Notes under the pieces: generated by a model | Databases searched by the model: none | Seen by the model: the letters and a program-made list of their open reading frames with translations, nothing else | Told to the model about the DNA's origin: nothing | Made by a program: the position numbers and the translations under genes | NCBI GenBank assembly: GCA_028023455.1 | Contig: JAQFVV010006271.1 | Span: 4,312,173 to 4,376,172, forward strand | Length of the DNA: 64,000 nucleotides | Origin: Epiperipatus broadwayi | Taxonomy: Eukaryota; Onychophora; Udeonychophora; Euonychophora; Peripatidae | Direction: 5' to 3' | Part shown: positions 11,028 to 25,229 of the stretch, piece by piece | How the letters are laid out: each line of letters begins with the position of its first letter | Numbering within the stretch: position 1 is the stretch's first letter

Positions 11028-11337
11028 AATTGTATATATCTATTGGAAAAATATTTATCATTTACACAAACATTCATTCTGCCTTATCAGGCACTGAGAA
11101 GAAAGGCCATAGTGTTTTTTGATCTTAAGCTCAGATGTAAAAAGCCAAATAAACTCACCACACTGGTTAATGCATGTTGGTGAGCATCCCATCCATGTTC
11201 ATATACTATATGAATAAACATATAGTAATAACAGCTGCAATGACAAGAATGTGTGGAGTGGACATTAGGAATTTGCCCTGCTCAGTTCCTTTAAGGCCTC
11301 CAAGAGCAATCAAAGGGTCTCCTTTCAGTTAATAGCA

Positions 11338-11340
<3 letters not shown>

Positions 11341-11372
<32 letters not shown>

Positions 11373-11384
11373 CATTGGATATAT

Positions 11385-11430
<46 letters not shown>

Positions 11431-11444
11431 TATCCAATGTCTGT
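11341..11444. repeat. (TA)n tract inside a short palindrome
   Basis: A first TA run (11341-11367) is followed by acagacattggat (11368-11380). A second TA run follows, then the exact reverse complement atccaatgtctgt (11432-11444). The locus can form a cruciform. It lies just outside the 5' end of RTE copy 1. Confidence 0.8.
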
Positions 11445-11809
11445 ATTTTTAATGCAATATAAATAATTATATAACTGATTATTTATAAATATGCTAACTA
11501 AATAATTAAAAATGTATCCACTTAAGAGTGCTTTCGATTATCCCAGTAATCTTTGTCAACTAAAGCTTTGAAATGGTAACTTTCCCATAATTCTGTGATC
11601 TTAACTTTTGCTGCTTGCCTGTTAATTAAATCATGTTTATATTTGTTTATTAGCATAGCTTGCTTTATTTTTCTTTTATTATTATTTTTTTTTCACTTTG
11701 ACTTTTTTTTACATTCTTAAAATTGAAGTCAAAGCTATAAATACATGATTTATTATGGTCATAAAAAACAGTTGCTGAAATATTTATTATCTACTATGCA
11801 ATTTTATTT
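11445..11809. other. AT-rich DNA, no gene seen
   Basis: Nothing recognisable apart from AT-rich sequence between the palindrome and the Penelope-like remnant. Confidence 0.55.
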
Positions 11810-12120
11810 TGATTTCTGAACTCATTTTAATAATAGCAAGTATTCTTTAATTCTTTTTTCCAACATACATCTAGATTCACCTATATATCCACTTCCACAC
11901 CTACATATCTATTTATAAATGACCCAATTTTTATTTATAAATGAGGTTTTATCTTTGAAGTTATTTTATAATTTCTTTAATGTAGGGGGTGTGTAAAATG
12001 CAATATCACATATACCTTTATAAATTTTCCTTATAAAATTTACTTGATCATTTGAAATATATGGGTTTGATATCCATATTTTTAATAAGCAGGAGAATCA
12101 ATATTATTATTAAAATTTTT
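11810..12120 (-). pseudogene. Penelope-like element remnant, GIY-YIG domain (family 2)
   Basis: The minus strand reads ICRCGSGYIGESRCMLEK, the YIG half of a GIY-YIG nuclease, with an upstream FYTPPT segment and in-frame stops. It is colinear with the better-preserved remnant at 16.67-17.48 kb, sharing VPPT/TPPT, CRCGSGYI, ESRC and LLLLK before a stop. No RT is found upstream. The copy is 5' truncated and inactive. Confidence 0.75.
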
Positions 12121-12202
12121 ATTTTCATTTTTTATTTAGTTACTGTATTTACGCATATTCAGTTCCATAATTATGTATATTGCTTTAAAAATACAGAAAT
12201 CG

Positions 12203-12206
<4 letters not shown>

Positions 12207-12289
<83 letters not shown>
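12207..12289. repeat. (TA)n microsatellite
   Basis: About 41 uninterrupted TA units. Confidence 0.95.
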
Positions 12290-12293
<4 letters not shown>

Positions 12294-12443
12294 AACCTCA
12301 ACTTCCTTTCAAGTACCTAGTCGACTGAATCTAGCCTGGGGATCAAACAAGGATGGCTAGTGTGTTTTTATAATGATATTAATATTAAGACTAAGTATAC
12401 CTGGGCACCAAATTGAAATTATAAATCATAATGCCCACCAGAG

Positions 12444-13004
12444 ATCATCATCATCCCTACATATGACTATAAAATACAACTGATTAAATGATTAAATTGA
12501 CTCTCCAAAATTTAATGTTCATAACACCATTCAATTTATTGTGGCCTTGGTTTCAAACCTAGCATCAATTATTAAAAGTTTCCATGATAAATTCTTATTT
12601 CTATCTGAATAATAATGAAACAACTTTCTTCCACAACTTTAATATAAATACATGATTTCAAGTGGTAGCTACACAAATGTATTATACCTTTCTAATTCAT
12701 TCATGATTACAAATAATTTTGTAATCTATGTGTAGAACTCATAACTTATGCTTATAATATAAAATTTATTATAGAATTTTAAACAGGAAAATAAATCTTT
12801 CTCTTTTAATCCTTTTACTTTATTTTTATTCTCGGTATCTATCTCTTTCAATAGTTACAATTATATAACACGGAATGTCTGTGTTATGTTTTCTAATCTG
12901 ATAACTCTTAATCCTATTTCGTTAAACATACATTAAATTTTGGATAGTCAATTTAATCATTTAATCAATTGTATTTTATAGTCATATGTAGGGATGATGA
13001 TGAT
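12444..13004. repeat. Terminal-inverted-repeat (MITE-like) element, 0.56 kb
   Basis: The left arm 12444-12519 (starts atcatcatcatccctacata, ends aaaatttaatgtt) is an almost exact reverse complement of the right arm 12930-13004. The arms of about 75 bp differ at only a few positions. The interior of about 410 bp has no coding frame. Size, long TIRs and lack of coding capacity fit a non-autonomous DNA element. Target-site duplications were not resolved. Confidence 0.75.
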
Positions 13005-13322
13005 ATAATACTCAAACCACTGTTTCTCAAGGTCAAGATTTGCTAATGAGGTGCAAGTATAAACGATTACATTGCAATGGATATGATACCAAATATGCCA
13101 AAATAAACTTTAATGTGAGTTTACTAATGGGAATCACATTAAATACTGAAAGCAGGAAAGAGATTTTATGTCTGCTCCCAATATTCACAATGTTGCAACA
13201 AATCAAATGACTAAATTTAATATACCTAAATTAACTATTTTCTCTCATCTTATTCTAATTTATATCATCTGTTTACCCAACTTTAGTTAATAATTTTAAA
13301 ATCTATTACATTTAAAGCTAAA

Positions 13323-13625
13323 GTAAACTATGGAAATAAACAATGGACATTAATCCTAAAAATCGATCAAAGAACTTTATCATGTAAGTGAGATATGGAA
13401 ATTGATCATAAAAATGAATCATGCAAATAAACTATGAAATCAATCAATATAAAAGTGAATTATGTAAATCAACTAATAAATTTATCAATATAAAATAAAT
13501 TATATGAATCAACTAAGAAATTGATCAATATAAAATAAATTATGTGATTCAACTAAGAAATAAATCAATATAAATATGAATAATGTCAATCAATTATGGA
13601 ATCAATCAATATAAAATGAATAATT
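13323..13625. repeat. Degenerate minisatellite, period about 40-55 bp
   Basis: Roughly six or seven imperfect units each contain atcaatataaaa, then gaatta/aaatta, then a caactaagaaat or caactatgaaat variant. Unit lengths differ by small indels. Confidence 0.7.
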
Positions 13626-16600
13626 TAAATTTAAATATGATTTAATATTAGTACTAGATATAGGTGTTGAGTATAGATTCTGGAGATATTTGAAAGATTA
13701 AAACACAAGACGCATGTAATTTCATAACAATAACAAATCTTTATTACAATAATAATAATACAAATAAAACACATACTTATATATAATATCATTACACTCA
13801 AATATGATATGATATGAGATTTACTAAAGACTGAAACTAATGACATATAAGACATATTTAAATTAATTAAATTTTTAAATAACTTATTCATTGTCTTGAC
13901 CCATCTATTAATTGAATATTAAAAATGCTTACACATGGAATCAGAATTCCATATTTATGTATAATATAAATTTTCTTTTAACTTTCAGAGAACCGATAAA
14001 TTTCTGATCCCCCTTTCATTGCAACTATTATCAATTGAAATATTCAAACATGCAATAATAAATAATTATCAATTTTAATTATTGCAACAGACAATTATCT
14101 TTTACATTTTCTATGAAAAGGATGATGTGATATAAAAAAGTATCTAATTGATCCTGCAAATGGGTTTATATTTTAAAACCATAATTTTACATTCAAGCAT
14201 GCTAAATATTCACACTTTTCATTTTAGTGACTGTATACACTTTGACAGGCCAGTATGTTGCCACCAGCTTGATGATATTTAATTTTACTATCTTTCACAA
14301 ACTGACTACAAATTGTTCAGCTTATATATTAACCTTTTTGTAATTCCCACATCAACATACACATCTGACTGAAACTCTAATTGTGTCAAAGCAACTTTTA
14401 TCCAGCCTGCACAAAAAATACTGTACATATTTTATGACACTATGCACTGTTTTATAATGCACACATCAGCATTTTAGTAAAGAAAATTAATAACTCACAA
14501 ATTTAAATGCCTGAGTTGACCAGAGAGAAGTCTTCTCTGAGACTAAAATCATGTGATGGCCTATAGTCTCTACACATTTACTATATATAGGCATGCATAA
14601 CAATTTTCACAATGCTATCAATAACTCAATCAATAATTCCCTAATAAATGAAAATGAATAGAGCTAGAAACAGATCCAAGATCTCCTCTGCAATAGTAAT
14701 TAAATGATGAGATAGTTATACCCTACCTATCCCTTCTGAGATGGTAAAATAAAGCTACATCAGTAATAACAAGCATTTATGGCTTTACACATACACACAC
14801 ATACATTGATTACAGTCCAGATAAATGACAAATACTAACCAGATCTCAAATCAAACCTCAGAACTATCTTTTTTAAAAAAAATCAAGCACACAGCAACAC
14901 CCATCCAATTTTCACAATTATAACAGATTGAGTCAATATATTATAGCATAGCATTGGCCCTACACGACATCATCCAACCAATTTTTGCACATCTAATATT
15001 AAGCATAAAATTTTGTTAACAATAATAATAAATAATATTTTATATCTTTTTTTTAACAAATACGTAAGCATGTATATACTTCATAATTATTACATGTTAA
15101 CAATTTTTAATCATTTACCTTTTTTTACTTCAATACATCTTATGGATCAAAATCATTTTTCTTTTCTTTTAAACATTTTTAAACACTTTTTTTAAAAAAA
15201 TTAAAATCAATATAATCATTAATGTTTCTATAAAACATGCTGCATATTATATAAATAAAGCAAATTAAATAATAAATATTAAACATTACGATTGTCTCTT
15301 TCCACTGTCTCATTCTTTCAAGGCTAATTATGAAGACTTGATATTATTGTCCACCAGCTAATTACTATTTAGTTTAGTTTATTTTGGAAATAGCTATAGG
15401 TACTATAAGACACCCCTACTTTAATCAAGAGGTAGCTACATTGATAATTAAAAGTGGTTTAAAAGAGTCATGCAGAAGATTTTTCCATTTTGAAGATTTT
15501 TTTCTGGGTTTGAATTTAGATGCTTCTTCTTTTTTTCCATTTTAGGTTTAAAATAAAGTCTTAGCAAGTAGATTCTATTATTAAAATATAGATTGGCTAT
15601 TTAATATTATATAAAAGTTTGATCGTTCTCTCTTTAAACCAATTTTGACAAACCTAATATAAATATTAATGCATTGGATACAAAGTCTTTTTTTAAAAGT
15701 TGATTTGTCATCATTGACTTTAGAGAAAGAATTGCACACCTATTACAATTGACTTAGAACTTCATATTTAAGCAACATTTTATACTTCTTAATAAGTATA
15801 GTCAATTTTTGAGAGAAAAAAAATCAGAGCTAACTTTCAGAGATGAATTAGCAAGTTATTTTAAATTAGTAAGTCCCCTCTCTCACTTTCTTGGCTCTCT
15901 TTATAAAAAAGGGGAGAAAAAATCTGTGATTTTCTTTGTCTCATGTCTCAACTTTCTTCCAGAGGTTAGCTTTTTTACTCCATTCTTTATCTCCAGCTTG
16001 AGTTCTAAACATATTCCCTGATTTATGAGAACCATTTAGAAATAAAGGATTACTGCCAATTTTGTAAAACAGATATTATTTAAACAATTTTTAATTTAGA
16101 CTTAAATTTTAGAGCTGCAAATCATATACCAAAACAAATTCCTTTTAAATTATATTCTTAGATCAAAACACTTCTGCTTCACCTATTTATATATAAAAGT
16201 AGGTCAAAGTAAAGAAGGGATTCTCTTTGGGATTCTCTTTTCTTCATAGCGTAAGCATGTGTTTTAAAGACCTACAGAGGTCCCTAGTGATGATTTTTTT
16301 AGATGCTCATTGCTAAGGTTTACAGCCTTGTTAAAACTATTATTATCATATAATATAAAACACAATATATAATTTTCTACAAAAAATTATATATCTGCAT
16401 CACACACACATACCATGCACAAAATCAAAAGCAAACAGAGACTGCCTATTCATATTTAGCACAGAATATCTATTATATTTTTTTATAATTAAAAACCTAT
16501 TTATAATGAGTTCAATTTCAAATTGTATCAATATTTTATTGATAAATATTAATATTCACAAAGACTTTTTTATTTTAGTCATATAAATATTTACTTTTTA

Positions 16601-16650
16601 GATATTACAGCATATGCCCAAGCTGATAAATTATCATTATTTTTATAATT
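13626..16650. other. AT-rich DNA, no gene supported
   Basis: About 3 kb with no family-level similarity that I can recognise. Short frames at 13631-13891, 15013-15195 and 15809-16021 are low-complexity or unremarkable, without splice-site or motif support. The patch around 14200-15000 is slightly richer in C but still unassigned. Confidence 0.45.
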
Positions 16651-16668
16651 TTGTTTTATATTTTGAAC

Positions 16669-17480
<812 letters not shown>

Positions 17481-18883
17481 TAATAATGTAAACACAAACT
17501 AGCTAGTTTTAAATATGACAATTAATTATGCACAATTATTATTAAATGTAAAATTTTAGTAATTATCCGCACGGTTTCACTGGAAATTTTTTTTTTTGAA
17601 AAAAAGTTTTCCATTCTCCCTGGAAAAGCAGATGATCAATGAACTTTTCAGCCGTAAAAATAAAATGAAATGTTTATTTTCCTTAATAAAATTTGACTTT
17701 CAGAAAGTAGTAGTAAATTTATGTATATTTTTTAAAATCATTTATACATTTGTTTGTTTTAAAAGTTAATAATTAATAACAAAACATTTATTCAACTTGG
17801 TTTAGTTTTGAACAGTTCTTAATTGTTTTTTTTTAAACTTGGTTTTTAAATTTTTCACCACAAAGAATACAATTTATTATTATAAAATGATTATTTATAC
17901 TATTCCATACAATTTCTTTAGTTAAGAATAACATTTTCACCTGTTGAAATTTTTGCAAGTTGAATATTATTAGTTCATTTTTTTGAAAATTCAGTAATAA
18001 ATAATGTGCATTAACTTGACACATAATAATGCAATGATATTTAGACAGTTTAGTTTAAAGAAAGCATAAAAAACTTTGAGATACCTTAATTTGGCTTTCA
18101 GCAGTCCATTCTGTATTAATAATTTAAAGGAAAAAATATATAAGTTACACTTATTTAAATAAATGATGATTAATAAAAATTACACTGTTTTTTCTTCTTC
18201 CCTTTCAAAACAGTGTCAGTTATAAAAGAAAGTGAAAAAAATATGTTGCCCACTTTTTTTCTCAGATTCTTCAATATAAAAAAAAATCATGTGTCAGTAT
18301 TCTGCATTTCAATTTCAAGATTAATAACAAATCAACTAATTAACATGAATATTTTTAAAAAAAATAATAAACAGAAAATAAATATAATAAGTTAATAATT
18401 CTCATATTTTAATTTCAATAACATTTTTGTTTCATTTGATTTATTCATACCAGAAGTTTAAAATAGTAAATGTAATTTTATATTTACTTGCCAAGTTTTA
18501 TTACATATTTTATTTTTAAAATTCAATAAATAAATTAAATATTTTAATGAAAAAAAATTAAAGATTTAAATGTCAACATGGAAATCCATGCCTGCACACA
18601 CACATAAGAGTGTGAAACTAATTTTCTTTAAGACAAGCGTATTTTAATAATCGACCTAAAGACTGAAGAACTAAATACTATTGAATCATTTTGATAGTTA
18701 ACTGAAGTATAAATTATAAATCGAAAAATATGAAATATTGCCTACTAGGTGATACCATTTTTTCTACAGAATAAATAATATTGTTTTACATCTCTAGTTA
18801 TTACTTTTATTTTTTTAGATGGCTAACTATCATCTAATGCACTCTTAAAATGCTCAATAAAAGCATGTGGCATATCAAATGGT

Positions 18884-18885
<2 letters not shown>
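17481..18885. other. AT-rich DNA, no gene supported
   Basis: A 63-codon minus-strand frame (17833-18024) ends with a CILCGEKF string that resembles a zinc-finger start, but it lacks splice sites and the partner histidines. Nothing else was recognised. Confidence 0.45.

Positions 18886-18977
<92 letters not shown>
18886..18977. repeat. (TA)n microsatellite, insertion site of the Ty3 element
   Basis: About 46 TA units abut the left end of the long-LTR retrotransposon. Confidence 0.95.
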
Positions 18978-18979
<2 letters not shown>

Positions 18980-21900
18980 TACCCTATTTCTAACACATAA
19001 GGCCCCTAAAGTTGGGGGCCACAATCTGCCCTTGTCATCGCGTGTAGCTCCACTACACCTCAGGCCAATCATGTTGAGGGCCATAATCTAACCGCCCCTT
19101 CCTGCATCTCCACTTCCCCCAAAATAAATCTAATATATTGAAAATCACCTAACCGGGTTCTAGCTCTAATAATTAATGAAATATTCAATTAAATGCTTTA
19201 CTAGCTCAAGTTTCTTAAAATTAACTTAGGTTCCGTTTTAAACTAACTCAAATAAATATTCAGGAATTCATGAGACTAGAAGTGGAAATACGGGTGACAA
19301 GGTAGATTACATTGAGACAACATCCCACATGATAACACATCAATGGCATAAGAACACTATCCCCCCTTATACTACTATTACACATAATAACTACATAGTA
19401 TTCTTATGACTTCTGCAACTTCTAATCACTAAGACTCATTTAACAATTAAAGTATTAATCTTTTATCTCTAATAATAATAATAGTAATCATCTAGCTCAA
19501 ATGAAATAATCTCAGGTTCTTAAATTTATTCGTATGTTAATAACATATGGTAGCAAAATATGATAAGGGATTTTATGTCATAATCTACTACTCTGAAATT
19601 AGATTAATAATAAAACAATAATAATCACAATCTTCATTGCTTAATCCAACTAGTACAGCTTTTTTTTATTGCAAATTTATAACCGTAATAAATTAGTTAA
19701 TAATCTAATATCCCCTTTTTTATCTTTAAGTAATAAATTAATAAGTGGCAGTGTTTAGATAATATGATAAATAAAGCAAGTGGCATAATTTAGCAAAATA
19801 TTATGATAATGGATTGATGACCAGTAATGCAATGCAATTTTATAATTATTTAATTACAAGAACATCAATAAATATTTAAAATAAAACATACTTCTCTATT
19901 TATCTTTTGTGCAAACAATCATATACGTAGTTTAATGGTTGTGAACATACCTATGAATTCGTGCAATGATGTAGAGAAAACAAAACTCAGACACAAGTTT
20001 TAATAAACAAATTTTAAAATTTTATTAACATCAATAAAAAATAAATAAAACAAACAAATCCATCTACATCTATTTACAAGGGATATCCTCATTTTTCTTT
20101 ACACTACAATAGCTGAATTATACACATTTATATTTCTTTTATCGTTAATTAAACTTATTATGCCTTTTGAAAGTTATTTATTTATTTCTCATTAGGTTTA
20201 TCATATCACTTATTTTAACTATCTTATGGGTAACCCCATTCTTTACCTTTTAATATTAAAGTTACTGTATTATAAATTATCTATGTGGATAAACATCATT
20301 TATAACATCATAATTTTACAATCAATATGGTTTTTTAAAAGAAAATTACATTTTCTTGTAACTTTATATAAGTCACTCCGCATATTATTCAAATATTATT
20401 ATTACTTTTAACGTTTGTTCTCCAATGCTCGTAAACTATAATATGTTTATTCCATAAGCCATACTCATGTATAATACTATAACATGAGTTTAATTATCAC
20501 CTGTTACAGTTTCACATATACTATAATTATCGAATGTTATTGTATTTTTTTAAATATGCAATACTTATATTTTTTAAAATATAACTAACAATAAGAAAAC
20601 GTGAAATTATATTTAATATTTTTGTATATTTCTATTTGGATATACTTTTATAAAATTATAGTTCATTTCTTAAAAAAGAATTAAAATAATTCTCTAACTC
20701 CTTCCCTTCTTAGGATATCTGCATCTTTCTTTCAATAATCATAATCTACTCTTCATTAATACTTAACTATTCTTTAACCAAATAATAGCATGACATACAT
20801 TCTAAAATAGCTATTGTTTCCCTTTTAATAGACTTATCATATAACGATGTAGTTGCAAGAAATACAGATAAAGATAGCGAAAGATGTATAGGATATTGGG
20901 AAGATAGATAACTTATCCGCAATATACTTCAAAAAATGTATGGAATAGTGTGAATAGGTCCGACATTCATTGTCTAGTAACCTTGGCGATAAGCATGATG
21001 TGGCAGCTATTTACTCAACTTTACCAAACATCTAGTACGACTCACAAGAAATATATAAAATACCACTGTCCAAGACAACGTGTCTATCAGTCGTAGGGCT
21101 TTGTTAACTATGCTGATTAACATCTAAAACTACTTATTATTTCACTCCCTGTAGCATCCTAGTTTTTAATACATCTTCTTGGTTTCCGAATCACCACGTA
21201 CTACCAATTCACTACCCAAACTATCTCTCGAGATTTTTACTGTATCCAACATCGATAAAATACTAACTACTTTTTAAAACAATAAACAAAATTCGCTAAT
21301 ATAAAACATTTCCCTATTCCATAAGAACAATTTGTCTTGCTTTATTACACTGTAGGTTCAACATCTATGTTTTGTTAAAATAACATTTAAATATCCCAAT
21401 CGGAAAATTAACAGAAAATATCACATAACCATCGGTTATATTGAACTATATTAATAACACATAAAATGATTATCGTATGCATATTTTTAAAATCTAATCA
21501 CATCTCAAAGTGTTTTAGAGTGTTGTTTTCAAAAATGCATTTTATAACAATAATAACAATAAAAATTTTGCGCTACATTCATTCGATTCTCAGTGATCTA
21601 AATAAATAAAACATACATTATATATCATTAATAATTATAAATGTTACCAAAAACAATCTTTATCTTCCTATCAGAGTTCGTAGTAGGCTTCTTTCTCTTC
21701 GAGCATCGCAAATATACAAATTTTCACATCCATACAATTTTATTTTAAAATTCAAAATCAAAACATATTATTTCATATAATGTTATATTACGAATTAATG
21801 TATTTTGTTTTCCCTATCGCTATCTAAAACTTAATGTTTAACTTAGATTAGTAAAGAAAATAATTCAAACCATAATCACATATTTTTCTGACAATAAATC

Positions 21901-23443
21901 TTGGTTAGTCCCATAATATTTATTATTTCTTTTATCCGAATGTTCTCCTTTCTGCTTATTAAAGTTTTAAATTAATTAGTTCATTTAATAAACTGTTTAG
22001 ACGATCTTTAGTTTTAGTGTTTAATCCAAAATTATTAGAAAACATTTTATTTAGTTATCCCACGAAGCTTTTTAATGTTCTGGTGAATATTACCTCGGCA
22101 CATTGATGCATCTTTATTTCTAGTTAAACTACAATTATTTAATAATTACGGTACCAATTGCATTTCCCATGGATCCAAAATTTTATATTTCTCTTCTGTA
22201 AAATATTTTTTTTTTTTTAGGCAAGTGTTTTCCTTGGTAAACTTCACTTTCATTCATTATTATTTTATATACACTACTTCCAATCTTTAACTATTTTCTA
22301 GAGTATTTTCTCAAGTCATCTTAAAGAAAGCAATTCAAACTATTTCAATATTAAAATTCCTTTTGTCCATTTATTCTTATACAAATAATACTTATTTTTA
22401 TTTTCCATTATCTTCATTAACTTTGCGCACAATGTCATTTCATTGATTTTGTATGCACAAAAACAGCTTTCATAGTGATGTGCTATATGAACTATATCAA
22501 CGAATAACATTAACATATTTGGAATATTATAAAATTTACAACTTGCTTTTAAGAATATATCCATTTTCTATTGAAAACTCTGATTATATTTCGATAGAAT
22601 CCACTGGCAGGTTACTGTAAAGTTAGTGAAACATTACTATGAAAAACTTTTTTTTTAAATTTTATTCTAAGATTCTTTTCGGATGATTTTTAAATTGTCA
22701 GTTGGTTTCTTTCAAAGATATTATTAAAATTATAATAAAATTGACTAATAAATTGAAGAAGAAAAAAAAATTTTTAGAGAGCTTAAAATTTTACCTCTGC
22801 TCTGGAGTCAACACATTTTTGTTCTCACCCCGTTTATACAATTAGTTGGCAGGATTTTGGTTGTCTGCCAAGATCTATTTTTCATTGGTCAATCCCTACT
22901 TGGAATTATAAACAATTTCTAAAGTTTTAAAATCATGACGTAATAGACTTAAATGTTAACTCATTATTATTTTTAAATCAACTACTATCTATTACAACCT
23001 AACCACCTTTAAAACAATTTTGAAACAATAATTAATAAAGGTGTATACTACTTATTTTTATTATGTTGTGTGACAATTCCATCCACTTGTATAATATACT
23101 ATTTAAATATTTTAATTATTAGTATTAATTAAAACTGTTGCTTATACATAGAATATTCCAGACAGTCACGTAGTCATTTCCGGTATTTAGTCTAATTTTA
23201 TCTGTCTTAATAAATTTGCTACTTATATTATATAAAATAATTATATAAAATTTTGAAAAACAATTTAGAAAAATATAGAATTAGATACAATTCTCACCAT
23301 CACAATATTTATTATTAAATATATCATATTAATCTTTTACTGCTTAATATAGTCTATAATTTTAAATACTATATAATATTAATTTTAAAATTTTTTAATA
23401 ATTGACCATTTATAACCGTCATTGACCTATAGAAAAGGGTACA
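18978..23443 (-). repeat. 3' LTR of the Ty3 element (4466 bp)
   Basis: Nearly colinear with 29742-34235. On the plus strand it begins tctaccctatttctaac and ends tagaaaagggtaca, so in element orientation it starts TGTACCC and ends GGTAGA, not the usual CA. A minus-strand AATAAA inside gttaataaaat near 20018-20029 is kept in all three LTR copies in the window and could be the polyadenylation signal. A 74-codon frame (22340-22564) has many amino-acid changes against its twin in the other LTR and is probably not coding. Confidence 0.92.
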
Positions 23444-23447
23444 ATAA

Positions 23448-23458
23448 CCTCCTCTTTC
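23448..23458 (-). promoter_or_regulatory. Polypurine tract
   Basis: The minus strand reads gaaagaggagg, four bases before the TGTACCC start of the 3' LTR. This is the expected position and composition of the primer for plus-strand DNA synthesis. Confidence 0.75.
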
Positions 23459-23630
23459 GAATAAAAATTTTTAAATTAATGTCTATTTCATTCATTGACA
23501 TTTAATCTCTTTATCACGTACCATGATTGAATTCAACCTTATATCACTAAAATACAAACTATACTGCTTTTAATACAAATTCACCTATTATTCAACTATT
23601 ATACGCAAAGTTTCATCTAATATTAAAATT

Positions 23631-25229
23631 CTATACTTCTGATGGGTATGGGATCAACCTTCTAGCATTGTATGTCCCTTTCTCCCCCTCTGATGTAATC
23701 AATATAAAAGCATTCTCTCCTACCTTGCTACATATTTTATAGGGACCCTCATATAATTCAAGGAATTTCCTAAACTGATTTCTTTGCAGGTTGTGAACAT
23801 GGGGTGTTCTAACAAGAACTAGATCATCTACTCGGAACAGATGTGGTTTATTATGGGCCTTTTTAACTCTCTTAGTACCCATAATATGCAGCTTTACTTT
23901 AGCTTGACTTATATCATGATTTGTATTTAGTGGTTCTCTGGTTATGGGTATCGGTGTTTGAATCAGTAAATTCTCATGTTTGCCATAGTGTAGACGGAAA
24001 GGTGTGAAACCTGTGGATTCATTACAAGTGCTGTTTATATAATTAACAACCTCAGGAAGTTTGTGCACCCACTGTTTATGATCATCAGCTACATAAACCC
24101 TAAATAATATACCGAGCTGTCGCATAACACGTTCGCAGGGATTAGACTGAGAATTTCTAATGGAGCTCATGACATGTCTGAGGTGTTGAGTTCGAATCCA
24201 CTCATTCCATCTACCAGATATAAAGGCGGTTGCATGATCAGTAAGAATTATTTTTGGCTTTCCAACTAAAGAAAATTGATAATTAAGCATATTTTTAATA
24301 ACATAATGAGCGCTGGTTTTAGGTACCGGATAGGCTGCAACTAACTTACTAAAAACATCATATGTAACAAGTATAAATTTTTGACGGTTGAATGGTGGTA
24401 AGGGCCCATAAAAATCAATCGCTAATAATGCATTAGGATGATTCGGAATGATGGGTTGCATGATTCCCATGTAAGATTTACTGCAATATTTAGATTTTAG
24501 ACATATTTTACATGTTTTAACCTTTTTAATTACGCATTTATACATTTTATTAAAGAAAAATATTGACTTTAAAACATACATAATTTTTGGTGCGCCATAG
24601 TGCCCATAGGTACTATGAATGTACATAATCAGTTTATCAATCATGGAGTTAGGGACAACTATCCTCCATGATTCCCTCTGTTTAGGATTTATGTTATACA
24701 TAAGTAAATTTTGATAAATTTTGTATCTTTCAAAAATCATTTTAACGTGTTTATTTTTGCTATTTATATTATCATGATTATTTAAGATAGTCATGATCCT
24801 ATTTAATTTAATATCCTGACTTTGAATCATATTGAGATTTTCATAATCATCAGCTATAGATTCATCCCTACCCAAATCCACATTACGTATAATTATGTTT
24901 TGGCTATTGGGATTTTGTGTCATTAAACAGATAGGGTGGTGACTAAGAAAATCAGCAGGGATATTCTGTCTCCCATCAATATAGATTACTCTATAATTGA
25001 ATTGTTGGAGATGTAAGCTCCCCCTAATAAGCCTCTCATTACAGAGGTAGCTTTTATTCAAAAACTCTAGGCTTCTATGGTCGGTCAGTACAATTACACT
25101 AGAACCTAACAAAAATTGCTTTAATTTCTGAAAAGCCCAAACAACAGCTAGGGTTTCCTTTTCAGTTATAGTGTAGTTCAGCTCAGCACCTCTCAGATGT
25201 CTGCTCAAGAAGTACAATACATGAGGTAC
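23631..25229 (-). pseudogene. Ty3 pol: RNase H C-terminus and integrase
   Basis: A 528-codon open frame follows an in-frame TAG at 25230. It starts inside RNase H (GAELNYTITEKETLAVVWAF, then VLTDHRSLEF with Asp at about residue 46). Integrase follows. The zinc finger has His 201 and 206 and Cys 236 and 239 (TCKIC). The catalytic core has LLAIDFYGP (Asp 268), IILTDHATAF (Asp 327) and SNPCERVMRQL (Glu 362), a D..D..E arrangement with about 35-residue spacing. The C-terminal domain contains YEGPYKI and no chromodomain. The integrase core itself looks intact. The natural product would be the end of a Gag-Pol polyprotein that inserts the cDNA. Confidence 0.9.

Larger units (their letters stand above)
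8064..11334 (-). mobile_element. RTE-type LINE, near full length (copy 1)
   Basis: Read on the minus strand, a 5' leader beginning near 11334 is followed by an apurinic-like endonuclease, a reverse transcriptase and a short C-terminal region. The 3' end at about 8064 is a TGATGA-type tail (tcatcatcatcgttatcaac on the plus strand). At about 3.27 kb it matches the compact size of RTE elements, and it shares leader, coding and 3' sequence with copy 2 at 46.8-49.98 kb. Several stops and frameshifts make it inactive. Confidence 0.9.

Noticed and set aside
13323-13625. Spaced repeats considered as a CRISPR array
   Set aside because: Units are imperfect, abut without unique spacers, and lie in an animal genome; this is a minisatellite.
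15809-16021. 70-codon plus-strand frame
   Set aside because: No recognisable motif, no splice or promoter support, and biased composition.
17833-18024. A minus-strand frame with a CILCGEKF string
   Set aside because: No paired histidines, splice sites or homologous neighbours. The Cys-x2-Cys is probably a coincidence.
18867-19091. Open frames of alternating Ile-Tyr on both strands (also at 7625-7825, 46699-46944, 57911-58285 and 59771-59989)
   Set aside because: They are translations of (TA)n microsatellites with no family content outside the repeat.
22340-22564. A 74-codon minus-strand frame present in both LTRs (twin at 33131-33355)
   Set aside because: The two versions differ at several residues in a short span, the frame has no recognisable domain, and the diverged solo LTR shows no obvious counterpart. 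Best explained as a chance frame in duplicated DNA.
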